Of a DNA stretch of 64,000 nt, positions 23,216-35,400 are shown in pieces. The position numbers and the translations under genes were made by a program. A model generated the notes under the pieces. It was not told where the DNA came from, did not search any database, and saw only the letters and a program-made list of their open reading frames with translations. Source of the stretch: Nectonema munidae (Eukaryota; Nematomorpha; Nectonematoida; Nectonematidae); assembly GCA_030549495.1 (NCBI GenBank), contig JAUIRK010000771.1, forward strand, positions 33,457 through 97,456, given 5' to 3'. The stretch's first letter is position 1; each line of letters begins with the position of its first letter.

Positions 23216-25203
23216 ATTAATAATTCAAGTTTTTTTCAGTTTAAGTTTTTTTACTAAAATGAGACAAGTTTTATAGGAACTATAGAGAGAAATTAAAGAG
23301 CATTATAAAAGAATAAAAATAAGTTATTTATTAAACATTTAACAATATAAGAGAAGAATTGTGAATAGGTTATCTTATTTTGCAAAACATTTTGTTAACT
23401 GTTGAAGTATTTTTTATTTAGTATAATTAATTTTTTTATTAGAATCATAAACTTTAAGAAATCTGTGTCTATGGATATTTGATTATATCTGCCCATATTT
23501 TAGCAATTCCCGTTTTCAATTTTAAATTCGATAATTTTACAAATAAAAATTATTGAATGTTATTCCTTGAAGGTTGCTAAATGGCAATTGGTAAGTTAAA
23601 ACATCTACGTATTCTATATATAGCATTTAATGTATTAATCTCTATTCCTCTCTCATATTCTTTCCACATACGGCCAAGCTGCAACAGTCAAATTATTCAC
23701 TTCTTTGAAAAATTAATAACAAACAAAAACATTGAAAATAAAAAATAGCCGTACGTTAAAATAAGGATTAAAATTACATTTTAAGAAGAAGGATACATAA
23801 TAATTATATGAGCATCAAATACAATTTCATTCTATTTTTTAAAGAATAAAAAGCCTAAATCACTTTAATTTTAAACACCTTCTCCGATGTTATAATGCTG
23901 AAATTGTATGATTTTGATATAATTATCGAGGATTACATTCCCGATCGTTATGATCCAAAGTTTTTTTATAATTTCTTTTATTTTTTATTTTTTTAATTTG
24001 CTCTATAATTTATTATTTATGACTCGTTTAAATTTTAAAAGTAAATTTTTTCGTCTGCAAATTTTTTTATGAAATGAATTATTAATTTAATATTTAAAAG
24101 TTGCTTTATAATTGTTCTAAATATTTTCCCATTTTATGATTTATTAGTTCTAACACTACAGTGTATTTTTATTTAAATCAAGGTATTTATATCAGCTGTT
24201 GTTCCTTTCTAAATTTCCTCCTAGTTACTTTTTGCTCTAGTAAATTTTTTTGAATAATTATATTTATATTAACATTATTTAAAATTAATATTATCTGAAT
24301 GTATTTTATCTGCAAAATAAATTTATTCTTCCTTTTAAATCCTAGAATAAACTTTTTGAATGTATGTGGTTTTAAGAGTTTATAAAAATAGTAATTTTGG
24401 AAGATTATATATATAACTTCCAAAACCTCGAGAAGTTGCTGATGGAAAAGATTGCCTCATAATTTTTAGTCACAATTTTCCAAAATCTTAAAAGGATGTA
24501 GGCCCGTAAATAACCTAAAATGGAGGGGTTCGTTCTCATAAAAAATTTTTAAAACTATCATACATATCTTATCGTTGTACTTGCTACACAACTATTGCTA
24601 TATAAAGAAATTAAACTTTCTTGGTAGATTAAACCCTATACTTTTATCATTCTATATAAATCTTATTCTATATTTTATTGTTGTTTTTCCATTCCTAATC
24701 TAAACCTCTATTTTGTAAAAGTTTTTTCTTAATGTGACATTTAAACCCTTTTTATGCCATTGCGAATATTGCTGAATCACTGATAGAACAGAAATAAAGT
24801 ATAGACTTTAACTTTACGTTGTTTCAATACTTTCTTATGACAATTTACTTCTTATTATAATTTTTTTTCTTTTTTCAGCAATGTTTCTTAAATAGTACTC
24901 ATGTGGAGTGTTTGCTTCAGCATTACTACGAAACTGTTGCCTTGCAACAATTCAGAGCATTTCTGTGAAAACTTCTATCTTTTCAGCCATCACAAGACTT
25001 TCATTAAACACCTGGTTAAAATTTATTTCAATGTCATTCCGTTCTTTTTTATATAGTGAAATTATTTCAAAAATCATTTCATAAGCCTTAACTATATCAA
25101 GAGCTTTTCGTTGAAGTTTCACAGTAATTCCTGATAAATGGGATTAGTATTGATAAACTGTCATGAAGACAACAATAAATTGAAAAGAGGTAATGCTGTG
25201 TAG
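23216..25203. other. Intergenic AT-rich DNA, nothing recognised
   Basis: No coding signal, tRNA-like boxes or paired terminal repeats seen. Short open frames, such as 24187-24423 on the minus strand, are lysine/isoleucine-rich products of base composition. Confidence 0.5.
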
Positions 25204-25317
25204 AGATGTATCGCATATCCGCATCCTTATATGCGTATTATCCGCAAAAAATTTTACATCCTCATCCGCGGATTTTTTCATGTTAACATCCGCATCCGCA
25301 ATTTAAAATCTTTACAT

Positions 25318-25465
25318 TATAGGTACTTTTATGGATCCCAGATTTAAAAGTAAATTGTTCACCACTTTTGAAACAACAAATAAAGTAAAAACTTTCCTTT
25401 TGAATTTATATGATAACGATAAGATTAATAATAGTAGCATAGAAGTAAAAAGCTGCAAAAAATGA
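25318..25465 (+). pseudogene. BED-type hAT transposase fragment
   Basis: Plus-strand translation gives GTFMDPRFKSKLFTTFETTN, then VKTFLLNLYDND. The LDPRFK motif is a hallmark of the central part of Ac/ZBED-type hAT transposases. Only about 45 residues remain and a stop follows. Confidence 0.65.
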
Positions 25466-25536
25466 AGAAAAGTGCTAATGAAGTTTATTCCTCAGGTTTT
25501 TTTTACATTGGTGGATTAAAAAATGTAAAAAAGGAA

Positions 25537-25800
25537 TTAAAATAGTAAGATACTGTAAAATATAAAACATAATTTTTTAAAATTCACATCTGATACATCA
25601 CTAATGCTGTGTAATATTTGCTGTACACTACTTCGATTACTGTTATCCCAGTCAGCAAAGCTAGTACCATAATCAAAATGACACTTGTAACCTATCATTT
25701 CTAAAGTCTCAACAATATATACAAAATTAATGCAAAAATACCTTTTGCCTTTCTCTGCCCAACATGTTTTACAAAAGTCTAATAATGACTTTCTTTTCAT
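25537..25800 (-). pseudogene. ZMYM1-like hAT transposase fragment
   Basis: The 87-codon minus-strand frame reads KRKSLLDFCKTCWAEKGK, then NFVYIVETLEMIGYK, FDYGTSFADWDNSN and SSVQQILHSISD. This is the 'LCKTRWAERHEA...F...IVETLE' segment of ZMYM1/THAP0-like hAT transposases. The conserved Arg of 'TRW' is replaced here by Cys. It runs against the BED-type fragment next to it, so one inserted into or beside the other. Confidence 0.65.
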
Positions 25801-27734
25801 TCTTTGTATTATTATTTATAACCAATTCAAGAGTGCCACTTCTTTTTGGACTATTTAAAAAGTACAAACAATTATGTTACGCAGAAAAGGTGATGAACAG
25901 CAATCAGTGATTACTAAATTTAAACAGTTAAAAAACAGTTAAATTAAATTTAAATTTTTATATCAAATTATTTTTTTGATATTTATTCTTATTGCATACA
26001 AACCGGTCGCCATACTCTCAACATAGAAGGGCAAAACTCATTATATGGGGAGGGGTGAGCTAATAGAAAGCGTATAAATTTATATATCTTAAGGAAGGTC
26101 TAAGGGAGTAGGGTAACAACAATTTTGTTTAAATTTTATGTGGTCTAAGTACTAGAGAAGTTGACATATTTATTTCAGTGTTTTATATCTAAGTATTAGA
26201 GAAATTGACATTGGTGTTTTAGCGATTTTGTTATCAATGACTGCAGTGTCATTATAAATAATACATTTTTAGAACTTCGAACTTTTTCATATTTTTCCCT
26301 ATCGTCATTTTTGTAGAGATAATTGCTAGCCAATCATGTTAGTATAAATGGCAATTGACATTTGTATAGATAGGTACAATTGTCAATCATACCAGATTCT
26401 CATCTTTATCATGACAAAAAATTTCTGAATACATAGATCTCTCTTGTTTTCGAATTTCACATACAACTTTTTTCTCATGGTTTAAAATAAGCGACGCAAT
26501 TGTGCCTTGCGATAAAAACATCACATAGTACCTTTAATTTTACCTATTTTTCCATTTAACTCATGAGTCTATTTACTTATTATATATTCACTTTTAACTG
26601 GTAATGTCATGCTTTGAAGTCTCACAGCACGTACTCAAACTCGGTTCTGAAGAAACTTTTGTTGGTTTTGCTGATAATTGTATATTTGCTTTTGTAATAT
26701 AAACGACGCAATAAATATATACTATCGAATATCAAAATTTTCAGATACATGGATACAAATACGCATAATCAAATGTATAATCTAGTAGATGTTAGTTTTC
26801 CATTTTAAAAATGCTGATGTAGATGCATTGCATATCTACATTTCATGCATATCCAAATCTAAAAATTAATTTGTATGGTCCTCATTCGCAGATGGGAACA
26901 TCAGATACATCACAAATTAATATATTACTTTCAGTTGAACCTTTTGCTAGAAGTATCAAAACACTCGAATAGCTTTGAAAAAGACTGCAAAAACAACATT
27001 AGCCTGGATGTCATGTTTCTAATACAACAATCTATTTTCTCATCAATTTGCTATAAAAGTGCACATATAAAAATCATCTGTATAAGACGCGCATGTTTAG
27101 AGTTTTTTTAGTAGGTTACCTCAGCCTATCCTGTGGAATTCAACGGTCTTCTCAATACTTTTCTCGTTTTTAGTAGCTATCTTGAGTCATTATGCTCTTT
27201 CCTTGTATCATTTTAGGTACTTTTAGTGTCTCAAGCATCCCATTATCTATTACTATTTCTTCTTTTTCAATGAGCTTTTTGTATTTTTTCTGTCTTTTAG
27301 GTGAAGAAACACACGCGTATAAGAAATTTTTTAATAGATATGGAACTTTAAATAATTTTTCATAGAAGCAAGAGTAATATTTCATGTTAATGCGAGTATT
27401 TCTTTATTTTAGCTGCGGCGGAGGCATATGTGTAACTTTTTTTAAAAATATTCATCTTTTTTTATAGAAACTGCTTTAATCTTTTGAAATTAAATTTTTG
27501 ATGATTTTATTTAACAAAAAATTCCTTTTCAGTACTCAATTTTAGTTAAAAGTTTTTAGATGAGTAAGGCTTTTTCTAACGGTTGAGCGTTTCAAATAGT
27601 AAATATTCATATGAAATCTGATTTCAATACATTAATATTTTTATATTTATCAAGCGAAATATTTTGGTAAAATTTCAAATTTCTTACTTCTTGGACCTAT
27701 TTTACAATCATTATTTGACATTCACCGATTTAAT

Positions 27735-29275
27735 TGACATTGTCAGTCCTTTTAACCTTATTCGTGACTTGCTATTTTTATTTCCTCAGTGAGGGAGGGG
27801 GTGAGGCTTTTTGACCCCCTTCTTTTTTTCTAAAATGTTAAATATTTTTACAAAATTCTCGCGTGAAACGCCTAAATAATAATTGATTGTGAATCTCTTG
27901 GTGTCATTTATTTTTCATAAAAAGCAATCCACCTGTCAAAAAATCAATTAAAGCTGTCAATTAATGCCTAATATATAAACTTCAAAATATATTATAATTC
28001 TACATTTTTTGGCTAACCCTCACTGGGAAAAAAAAATCCCCCCCCTTTTAAATTAAAAAAAGCGTTTTTTTAAAATCTCCTGTTGTTTGGCTTAATATTG
28101 TCCTGATTTATTTAATAAACCAAATTTTGGTGATTAATTCAATCAAAATATTTCATCTGTCAGTAAATTAGCTTTTACAGGTGACTTATCGCCAAACACT
28201 TTGTTTCATTATTTTAAAATAAACTTATCCCCACACAGCAAATTTAACATGCTCAATTTGATTCTGAAAATATTTTTGTTACTCTAGATTTAAATTACGG
28301 TTATTGTTTAACTTTGGATAACTTGTGGTCAGGGTTGTGGAGTCGCAAGAATATTTGCCGACTCCGACTCCATTAATTTATATTTTTCCTACTCCGACTT
28401 CACCTATTTGTACTTTTTGAGACCGCAACTCCATTTATGTAAATTTTTTAACATTAATGACTCCACATATATATAATTGTGCGAATTTGACTTTAAGAAT
28501 TTATAAATCTCCAAAAAGTGTGATAACATGTAATATATTTCAATGTCGGTTGTGAATGTTTATTTTAGATATTGTCTGAATTTTAGGCTTTCCTACCTTG
28601 TGTTGCAAGCAAAAAATTTTATCTATTTTCTTCAACATAATTTATTAAAAAGTTCTATTGGTTTATATTTGTAGTTTAGTGTCTTCTTTGCATTTACCTC
28701 AAAAAGATTTTCAAATTATTGTCTATAACGAAATTTAATTGGTTAAAAATTTTTTTTCTAAAAACTTTCTACTCATAAACTAAGTTTGCTCCTTTACAAA
28801 CTAATTTTAACATAAAATAAAAAAGTTCATTCTTTGAATTTTTCAGCCTTTTTCTATAGGTGGCAAAAATACAAGGCTTGGACTAAAATGATAAACTAAT
28901 AGAGAAGATAGCCACTATTATTGGAAAAATGTGTATACGTGTTATGGTTTCTAATATATATAAATATGATTATAAAATTTCAAGAGTATATCTAATGTAA
29001 ACACTAAGTTATAGACATTGTAATATAAAAATTTTGTTGAAAAAAATGTACATTTGATTTTGATTGACAGTTTTTGACATGAGAGCCTCATTCAACTACC
29101 GTGAAAATAATATCAAAAGATGCAGCTATCGATTTTAAGGAAAAGTAACAAAGTTTGAAGGCATATAATTCAGCCAATTTTGTATAATAGAAATTTTAGT
29201 TGAGGGAAAGGAGGGGGGGGGGGAGGGTGGGATAAAATGCCCTCACCCGTCATTAATAGGGTTAACATCTAACCT
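27735..29275 (+). repeat. Dispersed repeat family, fullest copy, possibly TTAA-ended
   Basis: The left end shows TTTTAACCTTATTCGTGAC and then a GGGGGTGAGG block. The right end shows 'ccctcacccgtcattaat' and AGGGTTAAC, which inverts to GTTAACCCTATTAATGACGG. The ends are therefore loosely inverted, with TTAA at or near the borders, as in piggyBac-type elements. Inside are the phrases shared with the copies near 18.8 and 63.1 kb. A nested block at 28,330-28,450 is rich in 'gactccgactcc'. No transposase frame is present. Confidence 0.5.
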
Positions 29276-29492
29276 GTATATCAAATTTTTTTAATATAAC
29301 CCACAATTTTTGGATAATGGAAAGCTTAACTTTATAATATTTAAATTAGAAATTTATTTATACTTCTTTTAGGTAGTACAAGTAAACCTGTTTGAATGAA
29401 TTAATCATCTTTTGAATTTTATCTTTGAGAAATTCAGAAATACTTTAACGTTGTGTCAAAATATTAATCATTTTCATGTTTGTTTATTGTAG

Positions 29493-32400
29493 AATGCATA
29501 ATAAATCAATCAATATTAAATTCATTTTGCACAACACCTTGTTTTTTTCCTAAAGTAAAGACAGTTGTTCCTGGAGATATTTCACTTTCACAAATTGAAA
29601 AACTTAAAGGTATTCAAGGCGTAAGTATTTACTATTTCTTAATCTGTGCTTGCCCAAAAGGATTCTTTTTTACTTAGCCATTTAGAAACACAACCAATTT
29701 TTTAGCCACATGAATGTTATTTTAACTAATCTTTGAAAAGCCTAATTTTGAGTAATGCGGTGAAGAAAGGTTATAACGCGATATCGTTTACAACGCGGTA
29801 TAATTTTGGTTCCTATATTTTCATGTTTTGTGCAGTGAAAATTATAATTATAACAATCGATATTACTTGAATACATAATATACCAGAGGTGGGATGCAGT
29901 GCATGCATTCGATTTTTAAATTTTCGAAAAATGCTATTTTAACCAAAAAATTTGTTTTGAGCCAAATTTTATTCCATATTATGAAATCATAATGTTCCCA
30001 GCTAGTGCATGCTGCACGTTCTGCCAGCTTATACATCTCACTATGCTTATACATCTCACTATACTATGCATGCGATTTCAATTCGCATTCATCTCCTTGC
30101 GCTCACTACTGTGCTTATATCTTTCGTACAAAATTTTCTATGTGGTCGTCAGCATAAAATTTGCGATGAAAGAAAAGTATTATTTGTGACGAAATTGTCA
30201 TAAGTTGTACCTTTAAAATGAATATAGTTTTAATGCCGAACGTGCCAATATAGATTATTTTTTTAAAATATAAACAAAAAAAAGCTTAAGGAGACATAAA
30301 TATATTACATAACGTGACATTTTTAAAATTTTCTCAAACTCCAATCGTATTCATGTTACAACCCTGTTTCTTTCTCCTTAAAACTTTAAATTAAGAGATA
30401 TCAAGATTTAACTAATGTTTTATCTATCGTTTGTGCTCCAATAATGTGATTGCATCCATATTTTTTTTATTTCTTATAGGGTACTTTACTGGGTCTATAA
30501 AGGCCACTGTAAAGTGTAAACCATTTCGATTTTTTATTGAATTTTTTTATAAAAAACGCAACAGTGACCTATTGCGAGATATCATTTTTAAAAGAGAATT
30601 GATGTACTCAATTGAACAACACTCTTCTCATATGGCGTTATATATATATGTCCCCTAATAGTCGTACCATATGCAGAGTATACTTTGTTTGTGTTTAAGC
30701 GTGTGCAAAAAGCGTATCTTCTCAAAAGTGCAAGATAAATTTTGACAAGCAAGGATAGTATAATCATGATAAACAGTTTTTAAATCAGTAGTTTGGTGTC
30801 TACGAAAACGGTTTGTGTAACTTGTTTACTCCCCTTCTTTCCCCCAGTACCTTTAAAAGTTACTTTTCAATCATTATCTTTAGAGAATGAAATGTTTTAA
30901 ATTTATTTATTTTAGAGGAAAAAAGCATTTTTTTTATATTTACTTATATTAGAAGAAAAATATAATAGATTAACTAATTAACGGACTATTTTTATTTAAA
31001 GGTAGTAGGGGGAGGGGGTAAATAATGCGCGTTTTGTATACTGAAAATTTTACACGATACATTTTTTGAAACAAAATTTTAAAGGATGGAATGATAAGTT
31101 AAATCAGATCATATACGAGTATAGATTTTTTTACTAAGATTTCTATTAAAGTTTATTATTTTAGTTTATCAACAGAGATTTAAAGTGGGGCACATCCTTG
31201 AAATTATTGGAGGGGCGGACTTTCAAGCGTCTTCCAAAAAAGACAACAAATTTTTCTGAATTCCTACTCCTCTCTTGTCTATTCTATTTCATTCTTAATT
31301 AAGCTTAATGTAAACTTTAACTCCCGCCCTATTAAGCTCGTCAACAATGAATGAGGACTTATATATAGCTCATTCTTTCTCACTTCAATAGATGCGCACC
31401 ATCTCCAAATTATGTGTAGAAAAGGGGTAAAGATATCAATTAACAATAAAAAAATTGGAAATTTTATTGAATGAAAAAAATCATTCATTAATTTTCAGTT
31501 GTCTTCTTCCTAAAAATGAAAAAAAAATTTATTGAGAAAAAAACACATCCAAATTACATGACTTTTCTGAGGTAATTCCTATCAAAATTGTAAAAGAGAG
31601 CTAAAGTTAGAAAACTTGGTATTAGACTTTTTTCATTCTTTTTAGTGTATAAGAATAAGTGTAAGTTAGTTAGACTATCAAAAAAGGGTATAAAATAAAG
31701 ATAAAATTGTGCAAACAAAAATCAAACAATAAATTAAGATTGCATTACTTCATATTTCTCAGCATATTTCAAAAATAGTTTAAAAGCTAAATTGGTGCAA
31801 GCTACAAAAATCACAAAATCTAAAATAACTTTTAACATTTTGCAATGATTTGCCTTTTATAATAACTTTTAAGTAAAAAAAGTCTATCAGAAAAAGTTAT
31901 AAAGCTTCAACAAAAACTAAAAAAATTTACAGCATAACTTAAGTTTTTTGAAAACTAATTTGACGTATCTTCTACAGCATACTCTATGGGTGGCATGGCA
32001 GGTTGGTTGAGATGATGGACTCAACACAGAAGCCTCTGGATTCGATTCCTTATCGATACCAATTTATTCATAGTTTGACATAAGCGTTAAGTCTAAAAAC
32101 ACAAAACATAAAAAAAACTATTTAAACTAACATAAATCATAAAAATCATAGTATACGAGAACAAGAAAATTTCTAGGGCCTTAGAAACAAGAATAAATTT
32201 TACTCAACCCAAAATACTACATGTTTACAATATGGAAATGGTGCATGTAGATCGCATGGATCAAAACTTATTACTCTATAAAAGTTACTTGGTAGGTAAA
32301 AAGTGGTATATGCCTATTATCATGCACTTATTTGATACATTGATAGTGCAACCATGGTTAATATATCGAATGACCTTCTCCTAAAAAAAGATCCACTTTA

Positions 32401-35400
32401 TTTCAGACATATGGTAGCTCAAACGTTACTAAAGACCTACTGTGTATCCCTTCAACATCAAAAGCTCTTGCTAATCCGAATCCTATTGATATTACTAGAT
32501 ATGATAATATAGGATACTTAGTTTCTCCTATCGGGGACAAGAAAGGACTGTAGTGTTCACAGTGTCATACAAAAACTGCAGCAAAATATATCAAATGTAA
32601 ATGGAGGCTCTCTGAAACATTACGTTTTTATTTAGGGGCTCCAAAAACTTTAGTTCGCGCTAGAATTCGTCAAGCAAAGTTATATTTTACAGCTAATCAA
32701 TTAAAAAATAAAACAGATGAATTTACATAATAAAAGTGAAAAGTTTTGCAAATTATAATTTCTGTTCGCCAACTGTACTGCCAATTATATGCCATGGCGA
32801 ATATTTTTTTTTACAAATTGATCGAGAAATAAACAAAATTTATTGATTACTAATTTAACAGAATTACTCTTACGTAACTATTATAAACTTATCAATTAAT
32901 AATTTAGTTATCACTAACTAAAAGATATTATCTAATAAATCTGATTTTATGCTTCTAACCAGATATTCCCGATGACAAATGGTGCCAATAATTTTGCTTA
33001 ACATGAGATAAAAATTCATAAAAACAACTTCGCATGCAATTAATATTTGTACCTTATTTTATTAAGACCAATTATTTGATCTCAAAAGACGTCAAATACA
33101 GGTAGCAAAGCAAATTTTACGTAAATACGAGGCGAAAAGACAATAAGACAGCGCTCGCTATTTATTCTAACTTTAAAAGTTCGTTTTTGTTTCTGTTATT
33201 TTTAGATGTACAAATTGGCTGATTATTTTCACTCATTTTAAGTTTTTTTTTTTACAAAAATGAACAACTGTTCACGGACCCTGAGATGCAGCCATGGACC
33301 CTTCAGTGGTCTGTGAACCCCAGGGTAAGAACCACTGGTTTAGAAAGTTTGCAACATTATAAAAATTTGTGAAAGGTTTTTATTTTTATTGAAAGCGGTG
33401 TTAAAACTAGGTAGATTTATTAGCACACTATGTATTTGCTGGGTAAGGTCTTATTTTGGAAATGAGTATTCATGTTTACATAATCAATTAGTGATTGGAT
33501 ACTTATTTTTTATAGAAAGAGATGCTAAATCAAGCATCAAAGAAGTGTCTCAAAAGATGAAGCTAAATAAAAGGGATTCACAGTTAAGATTGCAATGATG
33601 AGCAAATATGAAGATTTAAATGATCGGAATAATGTTATAGAAATGAGAAACTATGACTTGTTTTTGAAAATGTTCTGTTGGACTGCGGTTTTCCTGATAG
33701 AATATGTATGTTGCACATACTTGATATGATGCGTTAAAAACTTACTGCAATTAACACGAGATATCATAACATCCTTAAACAAATTTATGGTCTGCTCAGA
33801 TGTTCGCATTGAAAGAAATTCAACGATTATTATTATTTAAAGTTAAATAAAAAGGTCAAGGAAACATTTTAAAGTCATTTTAATGATGTAATATTTTTTT
33901 AATTTTTTTTTTGTAGAATACGGATCATGTGCAATTGGTTTGTGACTATACTAAGAGCTGTGGAAACTATTTAGTGGACGCTGATGGAAATCAATTTCTT
34001 GACGTTTTCATGCAAATTGCTTCTCTTCCATTAGGTTTCAATCTTTTAAAGTGTTAACATATTTTTAGATTCATTCAATTTACAGGGTACAACCATCCAG
34101 ACCTTTTGAAAAGAGTCTCTAGTCATGATCATTTGGTATTTATTTCATTTTAAAATCATAATTTCATTACCTATACTTCAAATGCATGAATCAATTGAAT
34201 TGTCAAAAAATTAGCTATTTTTTGCTGTTCTCATTATGTCGTGCCATAGTATGTGTCTAGCTAAACTTAGAAAAACAGTTCAGTCTAATTTGACAAATTT
34301 AGAATCATCACTACTTTTATTATTCATCTCCTTTTGAGTAGCTAAATTTTTCTTTTTGATTAAAATCTATCGAATTTTTGTCTTTACTTCTATTTTTTAA
34401 TCTTGATAGATTACAATTTTTTACTCTACTATTTTTTTAATTCATATTTTCCGCATAGATTTACTTAAAACCATATTTTTTAATTTAATTTTACTTAAAT
34501 CAAAAGAACTCACCTTCTTTTTCTTTAGTTAAAAATAATAATTTTGGTTTCATGAAAAATCATATAATAGTGATGTTTTATGTCTAAAAATTTTACGCCG
34601 AACTCAAAATACTGTTTTTGTTTGAACTGTTTTACTGAATCAAAACATGGTTATTTTTTGTGAGTATATTTGTTATTACTGTGATCACTATTCCACATCA
34701 CAATCTCGACAATTCTTATATCGCTTTACTTCTTCATTCACTTACTCTTCTGTATACAAATATTTTTTTCTTTTTGTTTCATTCCCATTACAAAGCACTA
34801 AAAGGAAAGAGAATTTGCATGGAGAGTTAGTTACGCTTACTCAGTTAACTTTTGAATTTCAGGCATTTCTGTTCATCACTAAACTTACGGATGTATTTGC
34901 TAAGTCTTTGATATTTTTCATGCTTTTTTCTAAATTAGTTTTTTATCCATTCATTTGAATTTATTTAAATTTTTAAAAGATCCGTTTAACTTTAACTCCT
35001 TTTCTCCGAAAGGATCTCTCGATTTCTATGTAATTTATTACAAAGAATTTTATAGAGTTTTTCAATGATATTACTTATTTTTTAAGCCCTTAAATTTTCT
35101 GCTACTATGAAATTACATGATTTGCAGCCTTTATTTTTCCAATTAGTGTACCTTTATCAACAATGTCTCTGCAATCAATATGAGATTTCAAATGTGTTTT
35201 TAACTTGGGTAATATTATTCTTTCAAATTTGACAGAAAGTTTTTGATATTTTCGTGTTGTTTTCACACATTTCACCAATGTCAATTTTAAAATTTGCTTT
35301 CGTATCTGCACCAAACCCACTATTATTTGAAAAAACATTTTCATTGCTTTTTCTTTTTTGCCAGTAATTTAACTTTCTAATTGCATACCTAGAAAAGTTT

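Larger units (their letters stand above)
25204..26911. mobile_element. hAT element with 'atgtatc...atccgc' ends, containing transposase scraps
   Basis: The left end GATGTATCGCATATCCGCAT and the right end CAGATACATCAC (inverting to GTGATGTATCTG) form loose terminal repeats, both followed inward by 'cgcatcc'-like motifs. The same terminal style recurs at 38,876-39,207. The transposase fragments inside are described separately. No clear target duplication was found. Confidence 0.5.

Noticed and set aside
28330-28450. 'gactccgactcc' repeats as a coding or satellite region
   Set aside because: Looks like a nested transposon end of a common type. Only a few imperfect repeats, no array and no open frame.
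34647-34958. 103-codon open frame in the transaminase intron
   Set aside because: Phe/Tyr/Ser-rich, no homology, and the true next exon is at 42,489.
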